From Vreelandella titanicae BH1 (GTDB lineage Bacteria > Pseudomonadota > Gammaproteobacteria > Pseudomonadales > Halomonadaceae), in NCBI RefSeq assembly GCF_000336575.1, contig NZ_AOPO01000009.1, positions 124,001 to 188,000 on the forward strand: a DNA stretch of 64,000 nucleotides, in the 5' to 3' direction. Position numbers and translations under genes: made by a program. Under the pieces are notes generated by a model that ran no database searches, had not been told where the DNA came from, and worked only from the letters and a program-made list of their open reading frames with translations. This document shows positions 1 to 9,030 of this stretch, in pieces. Numbering within the stretch: the stretch's first letter is position 1; every line of letters begins with the position of its first letter.

Positions 1-577
1 AGTGTTCGTGCTCAAACGGTGCGTCAATGGGCAATGGAAGGTCAGTATAGAGTTCGCCAACAAAAAACAGCGAACCCGCCTTGGGGTTGAGCAGCATGGC
101 GTTTTTGCCAAACCAACCAAGCCCCGCTTTTTGAGCCAGAGCGCGTTCCATCACCGGCGCTGAGTCGACAAAAGCGCGGTAACCGAAGCTGCCGACTTCC
201 TGCTCAATTTTTTTTGCTAATAGGGCTAACCGTTTGCGGATTAGCTTGTGATAATCACGGCCAAGGGCGTAGCGCGATACATAGGCGCGGTTGGGCTGAC
301 CGAGCACCTTGGTGCTCTCCACCTCGGCGGGCAGGTAATCCATGCGCACGCTGATAATGCGTTGAGTGCCGGGTTCCAGCTCCTCTGGGCGAGTGCGCTT
401 GGTGCCATGCTTGGCCATAAAGCCCATTTCGCCGTGGTAGCCCTTTTCCAGCCACGCGTCGAGGTGGTCTTCATGAGCCGACAGTTCAGTATCGGTGATG
501 CCCACCTGCTGAAAACCCAGCTCTCGCCCCCAGGTTTTAATCAGGTCGGCAAGGCGAGCAAGTTTCTGGTCAGTCAT
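1..577 (-). CDS. queG: Epoxyqueuosine reductase QueG (5' part, runs off the window)
   Basis: Reduces epoxyqueuosine to queuosine at the wobble base of GUN-anticodon tRNAs, using cobalamin and iron-sulfur clusters. About 192 N-terminal residues can be read on the minus strand with no stop: the start resembles other QueG proteins (LADLIKTWGRELGF, then QQVGITDTEL), followed by GRDYHKLIRKRL and a DSAPVMERALAQKAG stretch that matches the family's substrate/cofactor region. The ferredoxin-like cluster domain lies beyond position 1. I chose the ATG at 575-577 because it aligns with the usual family N-terminus; an in-frame ATG at 614-616 would add 13 residues. The gene is divergent from nnr, as queG (yjeS) is in Escherichia. 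The need for cobalamin fits with cobO being present further along. Confidence 0.92.
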   Translation of the reverse strand, partial: MTDQKLARLADLIKTWGRELGFQQVGITDTELSAHEDHLDAWLEKGYHGEMGFMAKHGTKRTRPEELEPGTQRIISVRMDYLPAEVESTKVLGQPNRAYVSRYALGRDYHKLIRKRLALLAKKIEQEVGSFGYRAFVDSAPVMERALAQKAGLGWFGKNAMLLNPKAGSLFFVGELYTDLPLPIDAPFEHEH

Positions 578-692
578 TGCACCATCAGAACGTGCAAAGG
601 CAGTGGAATTCGACATAGTCAATCAACAGCAAGGCATTAAGCGCGCTATGCTAACGCATTGGCAGCCATCAAAACATGTGAAAGGAGCGATC

Positions 693-2186
693 GTGACAGT
701 CCCGAATACTTCCATGCTACGCCCCCTCTATAAAGCCGCCCAGGTTCAGGAACTCGATCGGCGCACGATCGCCGGGGGTATCGATGGCTTTGCATTGATG
801 CAGCGCGCCGCCTCAAGCGCCTGGCACAGCTTCCGCTCCCGCTGGCCACAAGCACGTAGTATCACCGTGCTATGTGGGAGTGGCAACAACGGTGGCGATG
901 GTCACGTGCTGGCAGCGCTAGCCATGCAGTCGGGCCTCAAAGTACAGCGGATAACCCTTAAGTCCGTTGAAGAGCTCAGCGGCGACGCGACCCGTGCCGC
1001 AGAATTAGCAACATCCGCGGGCGTGGGCTGCGAGGAGTGGCACGCTGGGATTGAGCTCACCGGCGAAGTGATTGTTGATGCATTGCTGGGTACCGGGTTG
1101 ACCGGTGAAGTAGAGGGGCGCTTCAAGCGTGCTATTGAAACGATCAACGCTGCAAAGCAGCCAGTCCTGGCGATTGATATTCCCTCTGGATTGGTTGCCG
1201 ACACCGGTGCGGTACCGGGTATTGCTGTGAAGGCCTCCTGCACGGTGACCTTTATTGGCGATAAGGTTGGATTACATACAGGTGATGCCCCTGCCTATAC
1301 TGGCGAGATCGACTTTCGACCCCTGGGTGTCAAAGCCCAGGCCTATTTCGATATTCCCCCCACGGCTTGGCGGCTGGATGATTCGCTGCTGGCAGAGGCT
1401 TTTGCACCACGCCTGCGTACCAGCCATAAAGGCGACATGGGCCATGTGCTGATCATGGGCGGCGCCCCTGGTTTCGGAGGTGCCGCGCTGCTGACCTGTC
1501 AGGCTGCTGCCCGCTTAGGGGCGGGTAAAGTAAGCTTGGCGACTGCCCCAGAACATATTGCCGCCAGTTTGGTGCGTTGCCCGGAGGTGATGGCTCATGG
1601 CGTACGCGGTGGCGCTGAGGCCGCTGAACTGCCCAGTAACGCTGACGTTGTGGTGGTCGGGCCAGGGCTTGGCCAAGCTGCCTGGGGGCAGGCGGTGCTG
1701 CAGAGTGCGCTGCAGGCAGATAAGCCGCTGGTGGTAGATGCCGACGGGCTTAACCTCCTGGCGCGCCAGTGGCCGGAGGTTCGCCGTGATAACTGGATTT
1801 TGACTCCACACCCCGGTGAGGCCGCGCGACTATTGAACTGTTCCGTTGCCGATATCCAATCCGACCGGCCCGCTGCTGCCCAGGCATTGCAACGCGCTCG
1901 GGGTGGTGTGGTGATTTTAAAAGGCGCGGGCAGTTTAATTGCTGGGCCTAGCGGTTTGGTGGTGTGCCCTTACGGGAACCCCGGTATGGCCAGCGGCGGC
2001 ATGGGCGATGTGCTCAGCGGCATGCTGGGGGCGTTGGTTGCTCAGCGGGGCGAGGTGGAGTTTAGTGTCTGGCTAGGTGCCATGGTGCATGCGTTAGCGG
2101 CCGATCGCGCGGCAGCGGAAGAAGGCGAGCGTGGCCTGCTGGCCAGCGATCTGGCATCCTATGCGCGAAAACTGATTAATCCGTGA
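693..2186 (+). CDS. nnr: Bifunctional NAD(P)H-hydrate epimerase / ADP-dependent dehydratase
   Basis: Repairs hydrated NAD(P)H: the N-terminal YjeF domain epimerises NAD(P)HX and the C-terminal ribokinase-like domain dehydrates the S form using ADP. The N-terminal half shows the nucleotide-binding GSGNNGGDG loop; the C-terminal half shows HKGDMGHVLIMGG near its start and the GNPGMASGGMGDVLSG signature near its end. The open frame extends upstream to 603, but the GTG at 693 is preceded by AAAGGAG (681-687) five bases away and gives about 497 residues starting just before the conserved YKAAQVQELD, so I take it as the start. It heads the nnr-tsaE-amiB-mutL-miaA-hfq series and its stop overlaps the tsaE start region. 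Confidence 0.95.
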   Translation: MTVPNTSMLRPLYKAAQVQELDRRTIAGGIDGFALMQRAASSAWHSFRSRWPQARSITVLCGSGNNGGDGHVLAALAMQSGLKVQRITLKSVEELSGDATRAAELATSAGVGCEEWHAGIELTGEVIVDALLGTGLTGEVEGRFKRAIETINAAKQPVLAIDIPSGLVADTGAVPGIAVKASCTVTFIGDKVGLHTGDAPAYTGEIDFRPLGVKAQAYFDIPPTAWRLDDSLLAEAFAPRLRTSHKGDMGHVLIMGGAPGFGGAALLTCQAAARLGAGKVSLATAPEHIAASLVRCPEVMAHGVRGGAEAAELPSNADVVVVGPGLGQAAWGQAVLQSALQADKPLVVDADGLNLLARQWPEVRRDNWILTPHPGEAARLLNCSVADIQSDRPAAAQALQRARGGVVILKGAGSLIAGPSGLVVCPYGNPGMASGGMGDVLSGMLGALVAQRGEVEFSVWLGAMVHALAADRAAAEEGERGLLASDLASYARKLINP

Positions 2187-2197
2187 AGGCAGCCCAC

Positions 2198-2713
2198 ATG
2201 CAGGTGCAATTAGACAACGAAGAGGCCCAGGTCGCTTTTGGCGAAACTCTCGGGCACGTATTGCAAGGACGCGGGCTCGTCTATCTAGAGGGTGAGCTAG
2301 GTGCCGGTAAAACCACGTTAACGCGTGGCATCCTGCGGGCTTACGGCCATCAAGGGGCGGTTAAAAGCCCCACTTACACCTTGGTAGAGCCTTATGAGTT
2401 GAACGATCAGCGGGTTTATCATCTGGATTTATACCGCTTAGCGGATCCAGAAGAGCTTGAGTTTATTGGTGGTCGAGACGTGCTGGCCGACGATGCAGTC
2501 ACCATTATTGAGTGGCCCAGCCGCGGTGAAGGGTGGTTGCCAGCGCCTGACCTACGCCTAACCTTAGAAGTAGTGGCGCAAGGGCGTTTAGTCTCATTAG
2601 CTGCGGGTAGTGATAACGGTCAGCGTATGCTTGAATTATTGCGAAGTAAGGTAAGTGCAGTCAGTAAAGAAGGTTCCGACCAGTTGGAGAACGGTGTGAT
2701 TCAATGGAAATGA
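2198..2713 (+). CDS. tsaE: tRNA threonylcarbamoyladenosine biosynthesis ATPase TsaE
   Basis: Cytosolic ATPase that works with TsaB and TsaD to transfer threonylcarbamoyl to A37 of ANN-decoding tRNAs. Visible hallmarks are the Walker A loop GELGAGKTT, the following SPTYTLVEPY, the YHLDLYRL strand and the conserved IIEWPSRGEGWLP. I prefer the ATG at 2198 (171 residues), which has AAGG at 2186-2189 upstream; a GTG at 2183 overlapping the nnr stop as GTGA would add five residues and cannot be excluded. The C-terminal part after about residue 150 is a little longer than in Escherichia and poorly conserved. The amiB start lies inside the last codons. Confidence 0.94.
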   Translation: MQVQLDNEEAQVAFGETLGHVLQGRGLVYLEGELGAGKTTLTRGILRAYGHQGAVKSPTYTLVEPYELNDQRVYHLDLYRLADPEELEFIGGRDVLADDAVTIIEWPSRGEGWLPAPDLRLTLEVVAQGRLVSLAAGSDNGQRMLELLRSKVSAVSKEGSDQLENGVIQWK

Positions 2714-4167
2714 AGGGCATAGCGGCAGGCGTATATCGCTTATTAGCCGCCGGTTTTTTTGCCCTGGCGGCGGTTGATGTACAAGCGTCCAGCGTAGAGA
2801 GCATGCGGCTTTGGGCGGCGCCAGATCATGCCCGGCTGGTGTTTGATCTCTCCGCTGCGACTAATGCCAACGTATTTTCGCTGGAGAACCCGGCGCGGTT
2901 GGTGATTGATTTAGATGATACCCAAATGGATACCGACCCCAGTACGCTGCCTTTGCATGACAGTGCAATTACCTCGGTGCGTACCGGCGTGCGGGAGGGT
3001 GGGGACCTGCGGGTAGTGCTTGAACTCAATCGAGAAATTGAGCCACGCCATTTTACCCTGACACCTAACGACCAGTACGGTCACCGACTGGTCGTTGATC
3101 TCGAATATCCTGGTGAGAGTGCCGTCGAGAATCCGATTGACCCCATTGAGGCGATGATTCGGGATCAGGAAATTCAGGCCCAGCGGGCATCTGCTCAAGG
3201 CCTGCTGTCGGACAGCGTGGCGCCGCCTAGCGAGGCAGCGCCGACAGAAGTGCAGGCAGCCAAGCCGCACCCAAGGCGCGATATTATTATTGCCGTCGAC
3301 GCCGGTCATGGTGGTGAAGACCCGGGGGCGATTGGCCCTTCAGGCACACGGGAAAAGGACGTGGTGCTGGAAATAGCCCGTCGCCTAGCCGCTGAAGTGA
3401 ACGGTACTGAGGGCTTTAAAGCCGTGCTGGTGCGGGATGGTGACTACTATATAGGGTTGCGTCAGCGTACCGCACTGGCACGTGAGCAAAAAGCCGACTT
3501 TTTTGTCTCGATACACGCCGATGCTTTCACCAGCCCAAGACCCCAAGGGAGCTCGGTCTATGCGCTTTCTCAGCGCGGCGCCACCTCGGAAACCGCCCAG
3601 TGGCTGGCGGATAGTGAGAACCGCTCCGACCTTATCGGTGGTGTCGATGGCAGTCTCTCCTTGCGTGATAAAGACCAGGTGCTGCGCGGCGTGTTGTTGG
3701 ATTTGACCATGACTGCCACGCTGAATGACTCGCTCTCGATCGGTGGTCAGGTATTGGAGCAGTTAGGCCGCATTAACCGGCTGCATAAGTCGCGGGTCGA
3801 GCAGGCTGGGTTTATGGTACTGAAGTCTCCCGATATCCCCTCGCTGTTGATCGAGGTTGGCTTTATCTCTAACCCTGACGAAGAGCGTCGGCTACGCGAC
3901 CCAGTACACCAATCAGGGCTTTCTCAGGCTATCTTCAGCGGTTTGCGCGAGCATTTCGAGCGATTCCCACCGCCGGCCAGCCTGCTTGCCTGGCAGCGTG
4001 ATAATCAGCGTCGCCCTTCGGGTAACGAGTACCGTATTCAGTCGGGAGACACCCTGTCAGCGATTGCTGTGCGTCATGGCGTGCCGGTTAATCAGTTGAG
4101 GCAGGCCAATGACCTGAATGGTGACGTGATTCGTGTTGGCCAAGTGTTACAGATTCCCCGTTCATGA
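2704..4167 (+). CDS. amiB: N-acetylmuramoyl-L-alanine amidase, AMIN-Amidase_3-LysM type
   Basis: Periplasmic zinc amidase that removes stem peptides from septal peptidoglycan so that daughter cells can separate. The 487-residue product has a signal peptide (about residues 1-28, ending in VQA), an AMIN localisation domain (about 30-135), a linker, an Amidase_3 domain (about 195-415) and a C-terminal LysM (about 440-487: YRIQSGDTLSAIAVRHGV). Zinc-site segments are visible: IAVDAGHGGEDPGA with H202, the Glu in the following TREKDVVLEI, SIHADAF, and LIEVGFISNPDEE with the catalytic Glu. It overlaps tsaE by ten bases. The LysM fits an AmiB/AmiC-type enzyme of gammaproteobacteria; the symbol follows synteny with mutL. 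Confidence 0.93.
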   Translation: MEMKGIAAGVYRLLAAGFFALAAVDVQASSVESMRLWAAPDHARLVFDLSAATNANVFSLENPARLVIDLDDTQMDTDPSTLPLHDSAITSVRTGVREGGDLRVVLELNREIEPRHFTLTPNDQYGHRLVVDLEYPGESAVENPIDPIEAMIRDQEIQAQRASAQGLLSDSVAPPSEAAPTEVQAAKPHPRRDIIIAVDAGHGGEDPGAIGPSGTREKDVVLEIARRLAAEVNGTEGFKAVLVRDGDYYIGLRQRTALAREQKADFFVSIHADAFTSPRPQGSSVYALSQRGATSETAQWLADSENRSDLIGGVDGSLSLRDKDQVLRGVLLDLTMTATLNDSLSIGGQVLEQLGRINRLHKSRVEQAGFMVLKSPDIPSLLIEVGFISNPDEERRLRDPVHQSGLSQAIFSGLREHFERFPPPASLLAWQRDNQRRPSGNEYRIQSGDTLSAIAVRHGVPVNQLRQANDLNGDVIRVGQVLQIPRS

Positions 4168-4173
4168 GGTGCC

Positions 4174-6093
4174 GTGTTGACTGATATGACCGCTACCGCA
4201 CCGCGTATACAGGTACTCGACCCGCGGTTGGCCAACCAGATTGCCGCCGGGGAGGTGGTTGAGCGCCCCTCATCGGTCACCAAAGAGTTGATAGAGAACG
4301 CTATTGATGCTGGCAGCCAGCGTATCGAAGTAGAGATCGAGCAAGGGGGCGCGCGGCTGATCAAAGTGCGCGATGACGGGATTGGCATTGGCGAAGAGGA
4401 TTTACCGCTGGCCCTGGCCCGCCATGCCACCAGTAAGATTGGCAGCCTGGAAGACTTAGAGGGCGTTAGTTCGCTAGGCTTTCGCGGTGAAGCGCTGGCA
4501 TCGATTAGCTCCGTCTCGCGGCTGGAGCTGATCTCCAATGCCGAAGACGACCCCCGCCATGGCTGGCGGGTGGTTGCGGAAGGGCGGGGCATGGAAGCAC
4601 GGGTGACACCTGCGCCACACCCCCGTGGTACCAGCGTTGGCGTGCGCGATCTGTTTTTTAATACCCCCGCCCGGCGCAAGTTTCTGCGCACAGAAAAGAC
4701 CGAATTTGCCCATGTAGAAGAGGCATTTCGCCGTCAGGCGCTATCCCGCTACGACATCGCCTGGGTATTGCGCCATAACCAAAAAGTCATTCACCAGTTG
4801 CCCGCCGGTCACTCTGCGGCGGCCCGGGAGCGGCGTATTGCCTCGCTGTTGGGCAAGAATTTTATCGAGCATGCTCGCTATATCGAGCGCGAAGCGGGCG
4901 GTATACGGCTAAGCGGCTGGGTTGGCTTGCCCACCCACTCGCGCTCACAGGCTGACCAACAGTACTTTTTTGTCAATGGACGCGTGGTGCGTGATCGTTT
5001 GGTCGCCCACGCGGTGCGTCAGGCCTATCGTGATGTGCTGTTTAACGGCCGTCATCCGGTCTTTGTGCTCTATCTGGAGCTTGATCCAGACGTTGTGGAC
5101 GTCAACGTCCACCCCACCAAGCATGAAGTGCGCTTTCGTGATGGTCGTATGGTTCACGACTTTCTCTATTCGAGCCTCCATCACTCCCTGGCGTCGGCTA
5201 AACCCGCTGAGAGTGCAGAGGAGCATGATGCCGAGGTGTCTGATACGTCAGGCGCATCGCCACAGGGCGAAGCTTCAGAAATGGGGGCTGAACAACCCCG
5301 CTGGCAGCAGCAGGGGATTGCGCTGACCCACTCGCCGGATCGCCACCCCGGTGCTGAGCGCGTGCGCCGCTTTATGCAGGGTTATCAGGCGCTACACCCC
5401 AATCACGAAGAAACGCTGTTAACGCCTCAGCCGAGCCCTCCCAGTGAGCGAGGTAGTGAGGTGCGTGAAGCGCCCCTGGCGATGCCTGATAACGACCCCA
5501 CTGCGCCACCACCACTAGGGTTTGCGCTAGGGCAGTTGCACGGCATTTATATTCTGGCCCAGAACGCTGAGGGATTGGTGCTGGTGGATATGCATGCCGC
5601 CCATGAGCGAATCGTCTATGAGCGCATGAAGACACAGCTGGCCGCTGCCAAAGGGTTGGATGCGCAGCCGCTGCTAGTGCCCGTCTCCATTGCCGCTAGC
5701 CGGGCCGAAGTGGCCACGGCAGAGAGCGAGCAAGAGTCAATTGCCAAGCTGGGTATTGAGCTGGATATCGCCGGGCCAGAGACGCTGCTGGTACGTCAAC
5801 TGCCGGCGTTACTTGCCCAGGCTGATCCTGAGGCGCTGGTGCGTCAGATGCTGGAAGAGCTGGCGCGCTATGGGCGTACCCATCAAGTCGAGGCTAGGGT
5901 GCATGAACTACTCTCTACTATGGCCTGTCATGGCAGCGTGCGTGCCAACCGTCGGCTTACTATCGACGAGATGAACGCGCTACTGCGCGACATGGAGCGC
6001 ACCGAGCGCAGCGACCAATGTAATCACGGTCGTCCCACCTGGACGCAGATGGGGCTCAAAGCGCTTGATCGGCTCTTCTTGCGCGGCCAATAG
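4174..6093 (+). CDS. mutL: DNA mismatch repair protein MutL (endonuclease-motif type)
   Basis: Couples MutS mismatch recognition to strand incision. The GHKL ATPase region shows [11 protein letters not shown] (catalytic E41), [13 protein letters not shown] and [12 protein letters not shown] variable linker (about 345-445) leads to the C-terminal dimerisation domain. There [12 protein letters not shown] (D472-E483) fits the DxHA(x)2E(x)4E metal-binding pattern of MutL proteins that nick DNA themselves, with CNHGRPTW near the end. That suggests methyl-independent repair of the Pseudomonas kind rather than MutH-dependent repair. The start is GTG 4174 or TTG 4177, served by GAGG at 4166-4169 inside the end of amiB; ATG 4186 is too far from that site. 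Confidence 0.96.
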   Translation: MLTDMTATAPRIQVLDPRLANQIAAGEVVERPSSVTKELIENAIDAGSQRIEVEIEQGGARLIKVRDDGIGIGEEDLPLALARHATSKIGSLEDLEGVSSLGFRGEALASISSVSRLELISNAEDDPRHGWRVVAEGRGMEARVTPAPHPRGTSVGVRDLFFNTPARRKFLRTEKTEFAHVEEAFRRQALSRYDIAWVLRHNQKVIHQLPAGHSAAARERRIASLLGKNFIEHARYIEREAGGIRLSGWVGLPTHSRSQADQQYFFVNGRVVRDRLVAHAVRQAYRDVLFNGRHPVFVLYLELDPDVVDVNVHPTKHEVRFRDGRMVHDFLYSSLHHSLASAKPAESAEEHDAEVSDTSGASPQGEASEMGAEQPRWQQQGIALTHSPDRHPGAERVRRFMQGYQALHPNHEETLLTPQPSPPSERGSEVREAPLAMPDNDPTAPPPLGFALGQLHGIYILAQNAEGLVLVDMHAAHERIVYERMKTQLAAAKGLDAQPLLVPVSIAASRAEVATAESEQESIAKLGIELDIAGPETLLVRQLPALLAQADPEALVRQMLEELARYGRTHQVEARVHELLSTMACHGSVRANRRLTIDEMNALLRDMERTERSDQCNHGRPTWTQMGLKALDRLFLRGQ

Positions 6094-6153
6094 ATGCTTG
6101 AACAACAGCTGCGCGATCAGTAATCACCTTTTTCTTAGCTAACGGAACCGCGC

Positions 6154-7092
6154 ATGGCTGATACCCGCCCCTGGGCGATTTTTTTAATGGGCCCCACGGC
6201 CGCTGGGAAAACCGATGCTGCGATGGCGCTACACGAGCACCTGGGGCATGAGCTGATTAGCGTTGACTCGGCCATGGTGTACCGCGGTATGGATATTGGC
6301 AGTGCCAAGCCCAGCGCGAGTGAGCTTGCCCGTGCGCCTCACCACTTGATTGATATTCGCGATCCAGCCGAGCCCTATTCGGCGGCCGATTTTCGTGTAG
6401 ATGCGCTTTCTCTTATGCGACAAATCAGCGCGGCAGGCAAAGTCCCCCTGCTGGTCGGCGGTACTATGCTTTACTACAAGCGGCTGGTCGAAGGGGTGGC
6501 AAACTTGCCTTCTGCCGACCCGGCTATTCGCCAGCGGCTTGAAGCACAGTGGCAAAACGAAGGACTATTGTCGCTACATCAACGCCTGGCAGAGGTGGAT
6601 GCGCTATCCGCCCAGCGCATTCACCCCAATGACCCGCAGCGCGTCATGCGCGCGCTGGAGGTGTACTACGCCAGTGGGCGGCCAATGAGTGAGCTGTGGG
6701 CGGAGCAACAGCCGGAAACCTTTCCCTGGCGCGTGTTGTCGATAGCTTTGGCGCCCAGTGATCGCAGCTTGCTGCATCAACGCATTGCCCAGCGTTTCGA
6801 AGTAATGTTGGGTGAGGGCTTGATAAATGAAGTCGCCGCCCTCAAAAAGCGTAATGACTTACATTTAGGCCTACCGGCGATGAAGAGTGTTGGTTATCGC
6901 CAAGTGTGGGAGTACCTGGAAGGTGAGTATGATTATGCCTCCCTCGTTGAGCGAGGCGTGATCGCAACTCGTCAGCTAGCCAAGCGACAATTAACCTGGT
7001 TAAGAAGCTGGCCAGAACTTAACTGGGTAGATTCACAGCGCTCAGATGCACTGGATCAGGTGTTGAAACTCGTGCGTGACAGCAGTGCTTAG
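6154..7092 (+). CDS. miaA: tRNA dimethylallyltransferase MiaA
   Basis: Adds the dimethylallyl group to N6 of A37 in UNN-decoding tRNAs, the first step toward ms2i6A. The 312-residue product has the P-loop GPTAAGKTD, the [16 protein letters not shown] substrate segment, [20 protein letters not shown] and the C-terminal [10 protein letters not shown] and [16 protein letters not shown] motifs, all typical and in order. ATG 6154 follows a weak CGGAA site. It sits 60 bases after mutL and about 190 bases before hfq, the arrangement known from enterobacteria. Confidence 0.97.
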   Translation: MADTRPWAIFLMGPTAAGKTDAAMALHEHLGHELISVDSAMVYRGMDIGSAKPSASELARAPHHLIDIRDPAEPYSAADFRVDALSLMRQISAAGKVPLLVGGTMLYYKRLVEGVANLPSADPAIRQRLEAQWQNEGLLSLHQRLAEVDALSAQRIHPNDPQRVMRALEVYYASGRPMSELWAEQQPETFPWRVLSIALAPSDRSLLHQRIAQRFEVMLGEGLINEVAALKKRNDLHLGLPAMKSVGYRQVWEYLEGEYDYASLVERGVIATRQLAKRQLTWLRSWPELNWVDSQRSDALDQVLKLVRDSSA

Positions 7093-7284
7093 CGTAAGAT
7101 AGTTCGCTAAGCTGGTAATTTAGGTAGTGTGTTTTCGATTGGCTGGGTGTTTGAGCCTTTCGAATATCACTAGGCTCTTCGGGCATCATTCGGCCTTTCG
7201 GGCAGTAATAAAATAGTGCGGCGTAGCACCAGTAGGGCACGCCATTTGATAATTAACCCCAACGACAGTTTTAGGGAGAGCAAC

Positions 7285-7533
7285 ATGTCCAAAGGGCAGT
7301 CCCTTCAAGACCCGTACTTGAACATTCTGCGCAAGGAGCGCATTCCGGTCTCTATCTTTTTGGTCAACGGCATTAAGCTGCAGGGCCAGATAGAATCGTT
7401 TGACCAGTTTGTTATCCTGCTGCGCAATACCGTTAGTCAGATGGTTTATAAACACGCTATTTCCACGGTTGTTCCATCTCGCAACGTACGCTTGCCTGCG
7501 CAAGACCCGGCAGAGCAGGATGCGGAGATTTAA
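7285..7533 (+). CDS. hfq: RNA chaperone Hfq
   Basis: Hexameric Sm-like protein that matches small RNAs with mRNAs. The 82-residue product starts [19 protein letters not shown] and contains the Sm1 core ([18 protein letters not shown]) and Sm2 core ([12 protein letters not shown]). The C-terminal tail after about residue 68 is short, unlike the long disordered tail of Escherichia Hfq but like that of Pseudomonas. The ATG at 7285 is preceded by AGGGAGAG (7273-7280), so the upstream in-frame extension from 7216 is not coding. hflX follows 37 bases later, so the two are probably cotranscribed. Confidence 0.98.
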   Translation: MSKGQSLQDPYLNILRKERIPVSIFLVNGIKLQGQIESFDQFVILLRNTVSQMVYKHAISTVVPSRNVRLPAQDPAEQDAEI

Positions 7534-7570
7534 CACCGCTGGAGAAGCAAGAGAGTCCACGAGGTATTGA

Positions 7571-8881
7571 TTGTTTTTCGAACGCCCAGACGCCGGTGAA
7601 ACGGCAGTTCTTGTTCACGTCGATTTTCATGATGAACAAAAACGTGAAGACCCGGGTGAGTTTTTAGAGCTCGTACGCTCTGCTGGTGCAGAGCCTGCGA
7701 CTCTTCTCACTGCTAGCCGCCACCGACCTGACTCGCGCACCTTTATTGGGTCAGGTAAGTTGGAAGAGCTGCGGGCACTGCTCGCGGCTCATGAGGCAGA
7801 GCTGGTGATCTTCAACCATAGCTTAAGTCCCTCTCAAGAGCGCAATGTAGAGCAAGAGCTCAAGTGCCGAGTGCTCGACCGTACTGGTTTGATCCTCGAT
7901 ATCTTTGCGCAACGGGCAAGAACCCATGAAGGTAAGCTGCAGGTAGAGCTTGCTCAGCTTGAATATATGTCGACTCGCCTCGTGCGTGGTTGGACACACC
8001 TAGAGCGGCAAAAAGGTGGGATTGGCCTGCGCGGCCCAGGCGAGACGCAGTTAGAAACTGACCGTCGTCTGTTGCGTGGTCGGATCAAATCGATTCACAA
8101 ACGGCTCGATAAAGTGCGCAGCCAGCGCGACCAGAATCGCCGAGCGCGTGCGCGCGCGGAAATTCATAGCGTATCGCTGGTGGGGTACACCAACGCCGGT
8201 AAGTCAACGCTATTTAACGCCTTAACCAATTCTGAGGTGTATGCAGCCGACCAGCTGTTTGCGACACTTGACCCTACTTTGCGGCGGCTTGAGATTGAAG
8301 ACGTTGGTCCGGTAGTGATGGCCGATACCGTGGGCTTTATTCGCCACTTGCCGCACAAGTTGGTTGAGGCGTTTCAAGCGACGCTCCAGGAAGCCTCTGA
8401 AGCGTCGTTGTTGGTACACGTGATCGATGCCGCAGATCCTGACCGCGAGTTAAACGTGGAGCAGGTGGAGCTAGTGCTCAAAGAGATCGGCGCCGATGAT
8501 GTGCCGGTACTCAAAGTCATGAATAAAATTGATAAGCTCGATAGTGCCCCACGTATAGAGCGTGATGGGCATGGTGTGCCCGAAGTGGTTTGGCTTTCGG
8601 CCCAGCAGGGCCAGGGGCTTGAACTGCTCCATGAAGCGCTGACCGAGCGCTTGGCAAATGATGTCATTGGCTTTTCGCTGACACTGACTCCCGAGCAGGG
8701 TAAGCTGCGGGCAGGGTTGCACGAGCTCAATGCCGTTCGCGAAGAAGCCTTTGATGAGCAGGGGCATTCAGTGCTTGATGTGCGTTTGCCGCGGCGTGAC
8801 TTTAATCAGTTGATGGCCCAACTGGGCGAGCGAGCCAACACCTATTTACCTGAAGCGCTGCGTGAAACCAATGAGTGGTAA
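7571..8881 (+). CDS. hflX: Ribosome-associated GTPase HflX
   Basis: GTPase that splits stalled or inactive 70S ribosomes under stress. The 436-residue product has the N-terminal HflX domain (SRHRPDSRTFIGSGKLEEL, LSPSQERNVEQEL), the glycine-rich GGIGLRGPGETQLETDRR linker and a G domain with GYTNAGKST (G1), DTVGFI (G3) and NKIDKL (G4). The start is a TTG at 7571 with GAGG at 7561-7564; it aligns with other HflX N-termini and no in-frame ATG lies nearby, so I accept it. The gene follows hfq and precedes hflKC. Confidence 0.96.
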   Translation: MFFERPDAGETAVLVHVDFHDEQKREDPGEFLELVRSAGAEPATLLTASRHRPDSRTFIGSGKLEELRALLAAHEAELVIFNHSLSPSQERNVEQELKCRVLDRTGLILDIFAQRARTHEGKLQVELAQLEYMSTRLVRGWTHLERQKGGIGLRGPGETQLETDRRLLRGRIKSIHKRLDKVRSQRDQNRRARARAEIHSVSLVGYTNAGKSTLFNALTNSEVYAADQLFATLDPTLRRLEIEDVGPVVMADTVGFIRHLPHKLVEAFQATLQEASEASLLVHVIDAADPDRELNVEQVELVLKEIGADDVPVLKVMNKIDKLDSAPRIERDGHGVPEVVWLSAQQGQGLELLHEALTERLANDVIGFSLTLTPEQGKLRAGLHELNAVREEAFDEQGHSVLDVRLPRRDFNQLMAQLGERANTYLPEALRETNEW

Positions 8882-8907
8882 GCGACTTAATTACCCATCC
8901 TAGTACG

Positions 8908-8925
8908 CTGCATGTATGCAGTTTT
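8908..8925 (+). terminator. Weak terminator-like hairpin after hflX
   Basis: CTGCA and TGCAG pair around a TGTA loop and are followed by TTTT. The stem is only five pairs, so any termination is likely partial. It lies 27 bases after the hflX stop and could separate hfq-hflX from hflKC expression. Confidence 0.3.
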
Positions 8926-8952
8926 GTATAAAAATGGTACAAGGTTTATAGA
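8924..8952 (+). promoter_or_regulatory. Possible sigma-70 promoter for hflKC
   Basis: TTGTAT (8924-8929) and TATAGA (8947-8952) are separated by 17 bases, about 80 bases upstream of the hflK ATG. The -35 match is poor and the AT-rich setting makes chance matches likely. Confidence 0.28.
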
Positions 8953-9030
8953 GCAATAATATCAAAACGCGGTGGTGCTGCCTAAGTGTGATGCCACTAG
9001 CGTTAGCGAATACCTTAGTGGAGACGAAGT

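Noticed and set aside
4092-4691. 199-codon minus-strand frame over the amiB end and mutL start
   Set aside because: Runs across two well-supported genes in the other direction and has Ser/Arg-rich shadow composition.
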